Shown in pieces: positions 1-8,649 of a DNA stretch of 64,000 nt (positions within the stretch are counted from its first letter, which is position 1; each line of letters opens with the position of its first letter). A program made the position numbers and the translations under genes. The notes under the pieces were generated by a model. It did not search any database and was not told the origin of the DNA. It saw only the letters and a program-made list of their open reading frames with translations. Origin of the DNA: Otis tarda (Eukaryota; Chordata; Aves; Otidiformes; Otididae); the NCBI GenBank assembly GCA_026413225.1, contig CM048552.1, forward strand, positions 145,837,053-145,901,052. The letters run 5' to 3'.

Positions 1-729
1 TGATAAAGATAAATCCCCAAATGTTATTTTTCCTCTTCAAATCTTTTTCTCTCCCTTCTCTCTCCTGGCATTGACTCGTTTGGTTCCCACTGGACCCCCC
101 AGCCTTTCTGCAGGATAGTCGCCCACCCACTCCACCCTTGCTTACACCCCTGCTTGAGCTCCTCGAGTGTTTGGCACTTATGTTTAATTTATTTCAGTAC
201 TTTGGTTCCTAACTGGTTTCCATAGTTTTTAACCATCAGTGGATGTGCTTGTGTTCCCTCTCAGCATAGCCCACGGTTTGATAGCTCTTGTCCACCATTC
301 ATTTTCCCACCAAAAATTTGAGAGAAAAAAGCTCCACTTGAAATGTCTCGCCAGTTTGATCACAAGTTGCTGACAACCACTGCTTTTTCTGCTTATCGTA
401 AGGCCCTTCACGTATGAGGGCACTTCAGATTGCTGCCAAAAGCCTTATCGAGTTCATGATATGGCACAACCATGGTTTCTCTTTTCGCCTCTTAGCTGGT
501 GAGATAAGGACTTTGGTTGGCCTGAGGTGGCTTTTCCCTGCCAAGCCAGGCTGCCAGAGCCTTCCTGACTGTTTCTTCGTCCTTCTTTGTCATCCCACAG
601 GTACTTGCAAAGCAACGATTCAGTCCTTTACTCTAGCATCTTCCTTGGTGATGCAGCCCGGTGTCCTGGTCTGTGATTCCCCAGACCTTTCTTTCTCCTC
701 TGATCTGGCTTTTCTATTTCCTTACCTAT
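1..729. other. Intergenic, nothing recognised
   Basis: Unique-looking DNA to the left of the LTR. I see no exon with flanking splice signals and no repeat I recognise. The longest open frames lack family features. Confidence 0.4.
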
Positions 730-1423
730 TGTGGTGGGTTGACCAGCCAGGTGCCCACCGAGTTGCTCTGTCACTCCCCTCCTCAGCAGGACAGCGGAGG
801 GAGAAAATAAGATGGAAAAAAAACCCTTGTGGGTCAAAACAAAGACAGTTTAATAAAGCAAAAGGAAAGGCCAAGTGTGGAAGCAAAGGAAAACAAAAAA
901 CTTATTCTCTACTTCCCGTCAGCAGAAAATGTCCAGCCGCTTCCTGGGAAGTAGGGCTTCAGTATGCGTAGTGGTTGCTCCAGAAGACAAATATTGTAAT
1001 AACATATGCCCTCCCCTCCCCAACCCCTTCCTTCCTCTTAGCGTTTATTGCTGAGCAGATGTCATATGGTATGGACTATCCTGAGCGACCTAGTCTGGTG
1101 GAGGGTGTCCCCACCCGGGGCATGGCGGGTGGACTGGGTCATCTTTAAAGTCCCTTCCAACCCAAACCATTCTATGATTCTATGATTCCTTTGGTTAGTT
1201 TGGGTCAGCTGCCCTGGCTCTATTCCCTCCAAAGATCTTGCCCACCACTAGCCTACCCGTGAGGGAGGAATGTTGGAGAGACAGCTTTGACGCCGTGGGA
1301 GCACTGCTCAGCAGTAGCCAAAATGCTAGTGGGCTATAAACAGCTTTCTAGCAACCTTTCTAGCACAGCGCTACGAGGGCTGCTACGGGGAAAACTAACT
1401 CCATCTCAGCCAGACCCAATACA
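730..1423 (-). mobile_element. Solo LTR of an avian endogenous retrovirus, interrupted by a CR1 fragment
   Basis: Read on the minus strand the element starts TGTATTGGGTCTGGC, ends CCCACCACA, and so has the TG...CA termini of an LTR. It carries the ATTAAACTGTCTTTG segment near its 3' part that I associate with a common Neoaves LTR family. Flanking 5-mers are cctat (725-729) and cctgt (1424-1428), consistent with a 5-bp target duplication carrying one mutation, as in ERVL-like elements. No internal retroviral region adjoins it, so it is a solo LTR. Family assignment is from memory. Confidence 0.75.
1081..1188 (+). mobile_element. CR1 LINE 3' fragment nested in the LTR
   Basis: About 108 bases with typical CR1 3'-end text (GGTGGACTGGGTCATCTTT, TCCCTTCCAACCCAAACC) and the ATTCTATGATTCTATGATTC tail. 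It splits the LTR between its ...GGTATGGACTATC and CTTTGGTTAGTTTGGG segments, which are contiguous in related LTRs. It is 5'-truncated, as most CR1 copies are. Confidence 0.8.
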
Positions 1424-2039
1424 CCTGTGCATTTGCTTTTTCTGATACGTTACTTGGCATTAGATCATTTGCTTTGTAAGCCGCCTGTTTTTCTTTATAG
1501 GCCACGAGTGAAAACAGCAACCAAGGGCACGACCACAGCAGCCCTGTGTACACCAGCCAGAGGAGTGACTTTCAGTAACGTGGACACGGGTGACCAGGAA
1601 AAGATCAGAGGGGAAAAGCAATCTGAACTCGCTGTTTGTCAGGAAAGCTTCTGCTCAAATCTTAAGGCAGTGTGCCAGTGTTAAACTTTCCTTAATTATT
1701 TACTCTTTCCTGACAATTTATCAAGCAGTTATATTTCAACTCATTTTCTGCAGAGATTTTCTTTATTGTCTACAAAGTGCTGATATCCTAAAATAATATT
1801 GGCAACAACATATGGAATTCTTGTAATCAGGAATTTTAAATAGACTTTAAAAATAAATAATCCTTTGTGGCAGTGCTGCACAAGCCAGCAGGCAGGTCTG
1901 CAGGCCCTTGGGTGTTGCTACCATAACGTGAAACAGCGGCTTCATAGGTAACGCATGCAGAAATCAAAGTCCTGAGGAGCTCGCAGATCTGCGGGGATGG
2001 CAACATCAGTCGTGGTAACAGGGAGCTTGCTGGCAGCAA
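1424..2039. other. Intergenic, nothing recognised
   Basis: Lies between the solo LTR and the larger CR1. Short open frames are present on the plus strand without coding features. Nothing supportable. Confidence 0.35.
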
Positions 2040-2790
2040 TTGAGGGCAACATGACGGGAACCAAAGCCCAAGCACAAATACAGGCTGGGCAGAGAATGGA
2101 TCAACAGCAGCCCTGAGGAGAGGGAATTGGGAGTGCTGGTGGATGAGAAGCTCAACATGAGCCGGCAATGCGCCCTTGCAGCCCAGAATGCCAACCACAT
2201 CCTGGGCTGCATCAAGAGGAGCGTGGCCAGCAGGTCGAGGGAGGTGATTCTGCCCCTCTACTTTGCTCTGGTGAGACCCCACCTGGAATACTGCATCCAG
2301 CTCTGGAGCCCCCAGCATAAGAAAGACATGGACCTGTTGGAGAGGGTCCAGAGGAGAGTCACAAAAGAGGTCAGAGGGCTGGAACAGCTCTCCCATGAGG
2401 ACAGGCTGAGAGAGTTGGGACTGTTCAGCCTGGAGAAGAGGAGGCTCTGGTGAGACCTTATAGTGGTCTTCTAGTACCTCAAGGGGGCCTACAGGAAAGA
2501 CGGGGAACTCTTTAGCAGGGCCCGTTGCAATAGGACGAAGTGTAATAGCTTTAAAACAGAGGGAGGTAGATTCAGATTAGGAAGAATTTTTTTTACACTG
2601 AGGGTGTAGAACACTGGAACAGGTTGCCCAGAGAGGTGGTTGATGCCTCATCACTGGAAACATTCAAGCCAGGTTGGACAGGGCTCTGAGCAACCTGATC
2701 TGGTTGAAGATGTCCCTGCTCCTTGCAGGGGGGTTGGACTAGATTAACTTTAAAGGTCCCTTCCAACCTTAATGATTCTATGATTCTATG
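2040..2790 (+). mobile_element. CR1 LINE, 5'-truncated copy with reverse-transcriptase C-terminal remnant
   Basis: The 3' end has the diagnostic AACCTTAATGATTCTATGATTCTATG tail region. Upstream, an open frame from about 2127 to 2453 encodes the end of the CR1 reverse transcriptase ([36 protein letters not shown]). It ends in a TGA where family members normally read through, so the copy is dead. The left boundary is approximate. It is a retroposon remnant, not a host gene. Confidence 0.9.
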
Positions 2791-4545
2791 AAAGCAAGCT
2801 CCACTCTTGTCTACCCTCCAGACTCAAAAAACAACTTTATACATGTAGGTAGTGATGAGATTCCCTGCCCCATTTGAAGTTTATAGTGATCTACCAAAAA
2901 TGCATTCACAGGTTTTACATAAGAGGTTTGTATAACATAGGAGTTTATATAACATAATGCACCAAGGACTCCAACCTATGAATTTTACACAAGGTATTTC
3001 AAGCAGGAGGGATCAAACCATGTGATGTTTTTCATAAGTTTGTATTATACAGTAATGATTTTGCTAAAATTATCTTAATATGCTGCAGAATTCACTAAAG
3101 ACTAAATAACATATACTTTAATACCTGTGGTGGCTCAACACTGAACTCCTTTCTGTAGTCATTAGAAAACAATTAGTAACGTTAGCGGTATCATAGAGCT
3201 CCCTCTAGTCGCCAGAGACGATAAAATGAGTTTGCGTGCAAATCCGTGAATCGTGCACAGTCCTTGCCGTGTCAGTAAGCAGAGAAGCGACCCGCAAGAC
3301 AAGCAGCACAGCAGGAAAATTGCTCTGCTTGCAAAAGCTGCCTCCAACCCAGCTGTCAGGCTGCCCGCGTTGACCCTGCCCGGCAGCCCAGACACATTGC
3401 TTCTGCATCGGTGATGGTGACAGCTGGCAGAAGGATGCCCTGATGCCTCTGAAATGGTTATTCAAAAGGCTAAATGTGACCGTCCTTATTCCCCTGTTCA
3501 CAGGGATGGGGTGAGAGGCCGGGCTCGGGCTGCTTCACGCCTCACCTCCCAGCCCAGCTCTTCTCACCCACTCCAGTCCGCAGTAAAATTTTCCTCTCCC
3601 TATTCTCAAACTGAGTTGTAGACCAATTCCAAGAGTAGCAAATTGGGTTATTTACTCAAATTGCAGGTTGTTGCCCACTGGGCCCCATGAAATTAAAAAA
3701 AAACAAAAACAAAAACCAGGCAAACCTGGGATTTGACATTTATCTTTATTTTCTCTCGTATTCTCAGTATTATTCTCAGTAAACCTAAATTTGCACCCAG
3801 ACCCACCCGCATTGAAAAACGCTTTCAAACACAGCTTACAAACCCGGAGCTAATTCACATCTAATTAGACGTTGGGATTCCTGGCAGAGGACAGATGCTG
3901 AAATGCTTTTAAACTTGGAGGCAACCCAGAAAAAGGTGCCAAAGCTAAAGCAGGAAAGGTTGTGGGTGTTTTTATTTTTTACCAATGCTATTGTTGTGAT
4001 GTGGCTCCTGGGGCGGGTACATAGGAGGCCAGCTCCTGCTTGGAGAGCTGCTCTCTCATGGAAAGGTGTTTCGCGTGCCTGCTATAGCGCTCGCTCTGCT
4101 TCCCATGTGGCGGCTTTCCCCTGCCTGAGGCGGCTTTTCACCCCGAAGAGGCCACGAGTCCCATTATGGCTGTGGGCTCCATGGCTTGGGAGACTAACAG
4201 AAGCGTGTTTAGTGTTGTCCCCCACAAGACTGGCCATGGGGACACACAGCTGGTGCAGAAACATGCTGAGACCAGAGGCTTGTTGAGAAGTCCCTTCATT
4301 GCCCAGTAGCTAGCACAACCAAGGGGAAGGAAGATTTCAATTTGGGGGAATCTTCTTCTTGGCTGGGAAGAGGGAAGGAGGTGGATGGAAGAGGCAGGAG
4401 GAGCACAGCCAATGCCCATAGAGAGCTGCTTGCACGCCCGTGCCTTGGGGATGCGCAAACAGCCCTGGCTTCAGCTCCAAGTGGTAGCAGGCACCTTCCT
4501 CACCCAGCACTTAAACATCACTGGTCCGTCCCCACTTGCCTTTCA
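2791..4545. other. Intergenic, downstream of LYG; only a CTCF-like motif noted
   Basis: No exon or clear transposon was recognised. Open frames around 3162-3501 and 3903-4732 have no family signature and overlap on both strands. A CTCF-like motif lies at 3197-3214. Confidence 0.35.
3197..3214 (-). promoter_or_regulatory. CTCF-like motif
   Basis: The minus strand reads TGGCGACTAGAGGGAGCT, matching 16 of 18 positions of the consensus YGRCCASYAGRKGGCRSY as I recall it. Sequence match only; occupancy is unknown. Confidence 0.5.
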
Positions 4546-4563
4546 AAGGCCTCAGGCTCATGG

Positions 4564-4569
4564 TTTATT
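4564..4569 (-). terminator. Candidate LYG polyadenylation signal AATAAA
   Basis: The plus strand reads TTTATT, giving AATAAA on the gene strand about 206 bases after the LYG stop. It is the first canonical hexamer downstream, so the 3' UTR would end near 4540-4550. Inferred from sequence only. Confidence 0.5.
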
Positions 4570-4774
4570 GTCCCTACAGGTCCCCTGGAAGGCAGCGCTG
4601 AGCTTGCCCATTGGCAAGCAGGGAGCTGGGGTTTGCTGGAGCAAACGAGGTGCCATTGCTGTTGCCACCAGCATCAGTCCTCCCAGGAACCCTGAAGAAC
4701 TGCTCTGGGTACTACGATTGCTACTGGGCTAATCAATGTAGAGGAGAGGCTTGGTGGCGGGGCAGGTTTATGAG

Positions 4775-4905
4775 CTAGAACCCATGTCTCTTAAAGTACT
4801 GGGCTCTCCTAATCACACTGTTGACGTAGTCGTTGTCTCTGTCGCATGGGTCTTCCTCGTAGACCTGGAGGTTGCCCATTTTTGCACGGTAGGTGCAGAT
4901 TCCCC
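4775..4905 (-). CDS. LYG: LYG coding exon 5 (C-terminus and stop)
   Basis: Begins by completing Gly157 and encodes GGICTYRAKMGN through RAQYFKRHGF followed by TAG. The family motif here is GGISAYNAGAGN; the Tyr is kept but Asn148 is Arg. The end RAQYFKRHGF is close to goose RAQYYKQHGY. Acceptor CTTTCCAG. Confidence 0.93.
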
Positions 4906-7900
4906 CTGGAAAGAGTTAAGAAGGAGTGGTTATGGGTTTGTAAGTAAGAAATAGAGATTTAAAAGTAAAAATTCCTAGCCAAAAGGGCAATGCATCTCAC
5001 CAAACCTACACAGCTCCTGGGGAAATTGCTAATTATGCGTTATTGCTGGAAAGTGACTGATTATGCAAAATCCTTATTTCTATAGTGAAGGAACCCATGA
5101 CTCTCTCCAAACATGAGTGGGAACGGCACACTGGTCCCAGAAAAGGGTGTAATCTAAAAAGGCAGTGATGGAACAAGGAGAGGAGAGTAAGAAATAGCAT
5201 AGGGTGAATAAACCAGCATGCAGATAACATGGACTACAAGCAAACTTGGATCCCAGGCTTCCTTGACACAACTTAATAGCCTGCTGTGATAAGCCTGTTT
5301 TGTGGTGGTGCCTCAATTTCTGCCTTCCCCAGTGGCTTTTGTTTGTTTGGTTTCTACCTTGTTTATTCACCTGACAGTCATTTCACTTGTAGGATGAAGA
5401 GACGAGAGGATAACCTGAGACCTGTTCATGTTCACTGAGCACAGTGCTTTTTTTCCAGGGAATTTAAGGAGGTCCTGGATCTGGCCATTCACAGTGGTGG
5501 CCCAGCGACTCAATGTAGTGGCCCTCTGTGGGGGTTTATCACTGAAGTCAAGGGGCAACCAACCAATGCTGTGCCTGCCACGTTTGCCCAGCTCTGCAGA
5601 GGGTGCCTCCATGCCACTGCAGCAGCTCCCAGGCTGGGCTGGTTTCCCACTGCTTCCTAGTATGGCAAAACTGCCAAGGAGCTTGGTGTCCCATCACAAT
5701 CTCTCTTCCACCACCAGAGAGGTGGTGGATATCCCATTCTTGGAAACATTCAAGGCCTGGTTGGATGGGGCTCTGAGCAACCTGATCTGGTTGAAGATGT
5801 CCCTGCTCCTTGCAGGGCGGTTGGACTAGATTAACTTTAAAGGTCCCTTCCAACCCAAACCATTCTGTGATTCTATGATTCTGCAAGCAGAAACATGGAG
5901 GCCCTGTGCACAGTGCTGTGAGCTGGGAGGCTGTGTCTATATTCAGACCTCTTGCCAGTCTCCTGTTCCAGGATTTCTTCTTTGAAACTAGAAAACTTGG
6001 GGCGGGGGTCAGTTTGGTAAGAGAAGCTGTAAAATCTGCCAGACTGATGCTCTTTTTCCTTTAAAAATGGCACCAACAAATGCACAGCATTCCCATCACC
6101 CAGCCTGTCCCTTCCTAGTGCACAGCCCATCGTGTACCTCTCAGCTGCTGGTCCCAGGTCCAGGTAGGATGCCTTGCCCGTACTTCATTAATTGCAAGAA
6201 CCAGGATAGTTGAGCACTGATTTATGTGTTCTTCACTGTCCCACACTCCAAAAGGATGATGTTGCTGCCCATCAAGCTAGAAAAGTCAAGCAAGAAAATC
6301 AGTTTCCCTCTGAACACAACCACCACTGTAGCTTCCCCCTTTTCTTCGCGCTCCCAGGCCCATTGAAACGAGCTTATTTGGGACAACACTTAGGCACAAC
6401 CTTTGATGTAGATGGAATGCATTTAAGCACTCTCTCAAACACAGAGCAGTCATTTGCTAAGGTAAGGCCCTGGCATACAGACTACATTACTGCTCTGATA
6501 CTCATACTTATCATCCCGACGTACCTGCATCAAGCCGTACTTGTGCCGTTCCTGGTCCCAGCCATTGTCCAGCAGCAGGCCGACGCGGCTCTCCTGTGAG
6601 ATGATGGCAGCGATGAGCGCCGGGTCCAAGCACAGGTTTCTGGCTACTCTCTTAATAGGGATCTCATATCTCCTCAGGCGTACCATGTCTGCCTCAGCAG
6701 TCCTCCGTACCATGGCAAGTCCTGCGGTGTAGGAAAAAGCAGAGTTACACACCTTCCCATCCAAAACCCTTGCTTTTCCCTAGAGCAAGCGTGTCAAAGG
6801 AGTAACTCCAGTTTTGAAGAAAACACAGCTACACCAAGTCAGGCAGTGGCACTTGAAGAACAAGCTCAACCCATGGCTCTGACCATGGCCGGGGAGCTGC
6901 TGTGCCAGTACCCAAGGGCGAGGAGGGGAAGAGGGCAGCTTCTCAGGAGGTGGGACTGCATTTTTGTGGTCCTCTTCTGCTGCCACACCTCTGGAAATGT
7001 GGCTCTGGAGTCAGAAAAGTGAAATTTCAAATTGCATTTGAAATTTCCCTTGGACACCTGCAGTCAAGTGTCTGCCCCAGAGGTGTCTACATCCAAAGCA
7101 CATGGCAAAGTCCCTGGAGGTCTGGGCACAATGAACATGAAGCAGTCAGCTGTGCAGTGACATGGGGCAATAACACAAAGCAAGAAAAAAAGAGGGAAAT
7201 GGGAAGGAGTTACCAAAAATGAGTGACCCAAAGGTAGGATGGCTACACCTGGCATCTTCCCCCTGCAAAATGTGTCTCTGCCAGGTCACTGCTGGCCAGC
7301 TCTCTGGCCACCAACATGCCAGCACTCAGGACCCAGCTCTGCATGTCTTCCCCGTTTTGCTGAGAGGCTCCAGGGTTTTGCGAGGATGCTGATGCTAAAG
7401 TCCTGGCTGATCAGGAAGCTGTTTTGACTGAAAAGGGGTTGCGCCATTTCCCCTTGCTCAGAGGCTGAGGATCCTGACTACATGACCTGAAGTTTGTCCA
7501 CTATCACTTCCCAGCAGGTCTGGAGGTTTCACAGCACCTGCCATTTGGGAAGAGGAAGTTTTCCTTTCTCCCTTTTGGCTAATTGAATAGTTGCACTACA
7601 TTTAATGGAAGGCAAAGCATCTCTCTGTCAGGTACAAACAGGCTGACAAATCAAGCAATGAATGGTACCTACCGCAGTCTGGGGCTCTTACAGCTTTACA
7701 GGAGATCGTGGGGGCTTGAAGAGCACTTATATCACCATAGCAACTGTAACTCATGGATGGAGCTGAAAAATTAAACAGAGGTGTTTGAACAAGTAAGATC
7801 TCACCGCAATATGGTAGAGTGTGCTACACGTGAGAACAAGTCAAGCATGAGGGATTCATCCGGACCCATAACCCACATCACCTTGTGTTGGCCATGCTTA

Positions 7901-8617
7901 TTGCCTCTGTTCTCCATCAGTAACATTAGACAGAGAACAGAAATCTTTTCTTTTCTAATTGAATAGGCTGAAGTGAATGAAGCTAATGACAATTTAGATG
8001 AATAAGCATCTGCCCTGCTAGGTCTACAGGCTGGTGTGGGAGAGGGGAACCACAGCCTTCACATTTATTTCAGAGGGTTTTTCCCATTTGATGCCCTCCA
8101 ATATCCAGGACCCCTCAAATGCCAGCTGGTGGTACCTGAGTGCCTTGATTGGGAATGTCTCCTCCGTAACTGGGTGAGGAATTAAGTCAGGAGAGTGCTT
8201 GCCTCAGCCTGGGCCAATTATCCTGCTTCCTCATTGACTGGGGGATGAATGGCTCCCCTGAAACAGCCTGCGACATTTATGAGACTATTTCTGAGTAGGC
8301 AGAGAGATTGGATAAGGTTAGTTGGGAAAATCAAGAGGAGGTATGTCTGCGACTCCCTTTTGGTGTCAGTTCCTTACTCCAGATGCACTGGTTTAAAGGA
8401 CACAGATGGGCAGCAAGCAGCCTCATATGGCAGCTGAGGACCTTCATCCACACAGGGTTTTACAGGGCTGCACAGAAAGGGAACATCAGGCCTAACTGCC
8501 TCCTCTCCACAGTCCCTCTGCAAAGAGTTCCCGGCGTGCTTTCAACAGCAAACCAAACCCAAACCCCATCTCACCAACAAGGGCCGTAAGGCTCAGCAAG
8601 AGCAGAGCGGGGATCAT
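4775..8617 (-). CDS. LYG: Goose-type (g-type) lysozyme, complete gene, 5 coding exons, 199 aa
   Basis: Secreted g-type lysozyme, a family that cleaves the beta-1,4 bond between N-acetylmuramic acid and N-acetylglucosamine in bacterial peptidoglycan. The five exons join in one frame (600 nt including stop) with GT-AG introns of phases 1, 1, 0 and 1. Residues 1-15 form a hydrophobic signal peptide (MIPALLLLSLTALVA). The four cysteines of the goose enzyme are at 22, 36, 44 and 75. The catalytic Glu73 equivalent is Glu88 in SQES, and Asp97 corresponds to Asp112. Asp86 is Gln101 here (with Asp at 100), and Asn148 of the YNAG motif is Arg163. Three extra cysteines lie at 131, 160 and 177. At 199 residues it is slightly shorter than typical precursors (about 211), mainly through a short signal peptide. 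Neighbouring TXNDC9 and EIF5B match the human LYG1/LYG2 locus. I cannot tell which LYG paralogue this is; activity may be altered. Confidence 0.93.
5713..5882 (+). mobile_element. CR1 LINE 3' fragment in LYG intron 4
   Basis: Typical CR1 end: AGGTGGTGGATATCCC, CTGAGCAACCTGATCTGG, GGTCCCTTCCAACCCAAACC, then ATTCTGTGATTCTATGATTC. It lies antisense to LYG and is closely similar to the end of the copy at 2040-2790, sharing the GATGTCCCTGCTCCTTGCAG block, which points to one subfamily. Confidence 0.88.
6138..6276 (-). CDS. LYG: LYG coding exon 4
   Basis: Encodes residues 111-156, from LDGQQHHPFGVW to PTWTWDQQLR. Asp112 aligns with goose Asp97, and PTWTWDQQLRG aligns with PSWTKDQQLKG. Cys131 in INQCST replaces Gly. 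Acceptor TTTTCTAG, donor G|GTACAC, phase 0 to phase 1. The exon was found by reading the reverse complement, because its flanks close the frame too early for it to stand out as a long ORF. Confidence 0.93.
6525..6721 (-). CDS. LYG: LYG coding exon 3 (catalytic glutamate)
   Basis: It covers codon 45 to Gln110. It contains the fourth conserved cysteine (NLCLDP), the catalytic motif IISQES with Glu88, and NGWDQ followed by GLMQ. Goose lysozyme has NGWGD, so the Asp86 position is Gln here and an Asp sits one residue earlier. The acceptor is CTACACCGCAG and the donor CAG|GTACGT. Confidence 0.95.
7673..7762 (-). CDS. LYG: LYG coding exon 2 (first disulphide region)
   Basis: Encodes the mature N-terminus starting near PSMSYSCYGD and ending APDCG, with the CYG, SCK and DCG cysteines expected for the family. 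It is 90 nt long, phase 1 at both ends, with acceptor TTTTTCAG and donor G|GTAGGTACC. Confidence 0.93.
8575..8617 (-). CDS. LYG: LYG coding exon 1 (signal peptide)
   Basis: Encodes residues 1-14 and the first base of codon 15. The donor is G|GTGAGAT (phase 1). The ATG follows GCCGTCACC, a good Kozak context. The nearest in-frame upstream triplet of interest is a TAA about 50 bases away with no ATG between, so this start is preferred. A possible 3' splice site (TTTCCAG) lies 32 bases upstream of the ATG, so the 5' UTR may contain a further, unidentified upstream exon. Confidence 0.9.
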
Positions 8618-8649
8618 GGTGACGGCTCTCCTCAGCTGCCCCAGGAGAC

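Noticed and set aside
414-971. 185-codon plus-strand ORF
   Set aside because: It runs from unique DNA into the solo LTR without conserved features, so it is a chance frame across a repeat boundary.
1427-1796. Two overlapping ORFs beginning beside the LTR with a TTTCTTTATAG acceptor-like site
   Set aside because: No homologous peptide recognised and no partner exon; too weak to call an exon.
2127-2453. 108-codon plus-strand ORF with conserved protein
   Set aside because: It is the C-terminal part of CR1 reverse transcriptase in a truncated retroposon with a premature stop, not a host gene.
1-4500. A second lysozyme gene, as in the human LYG1-LYG2 pair
   Set aside because: I looked on both strands for SRES/SQES, GLMQ and DQQL motifs and saw none left of LYG. 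A paralogue may lie beyond the window.
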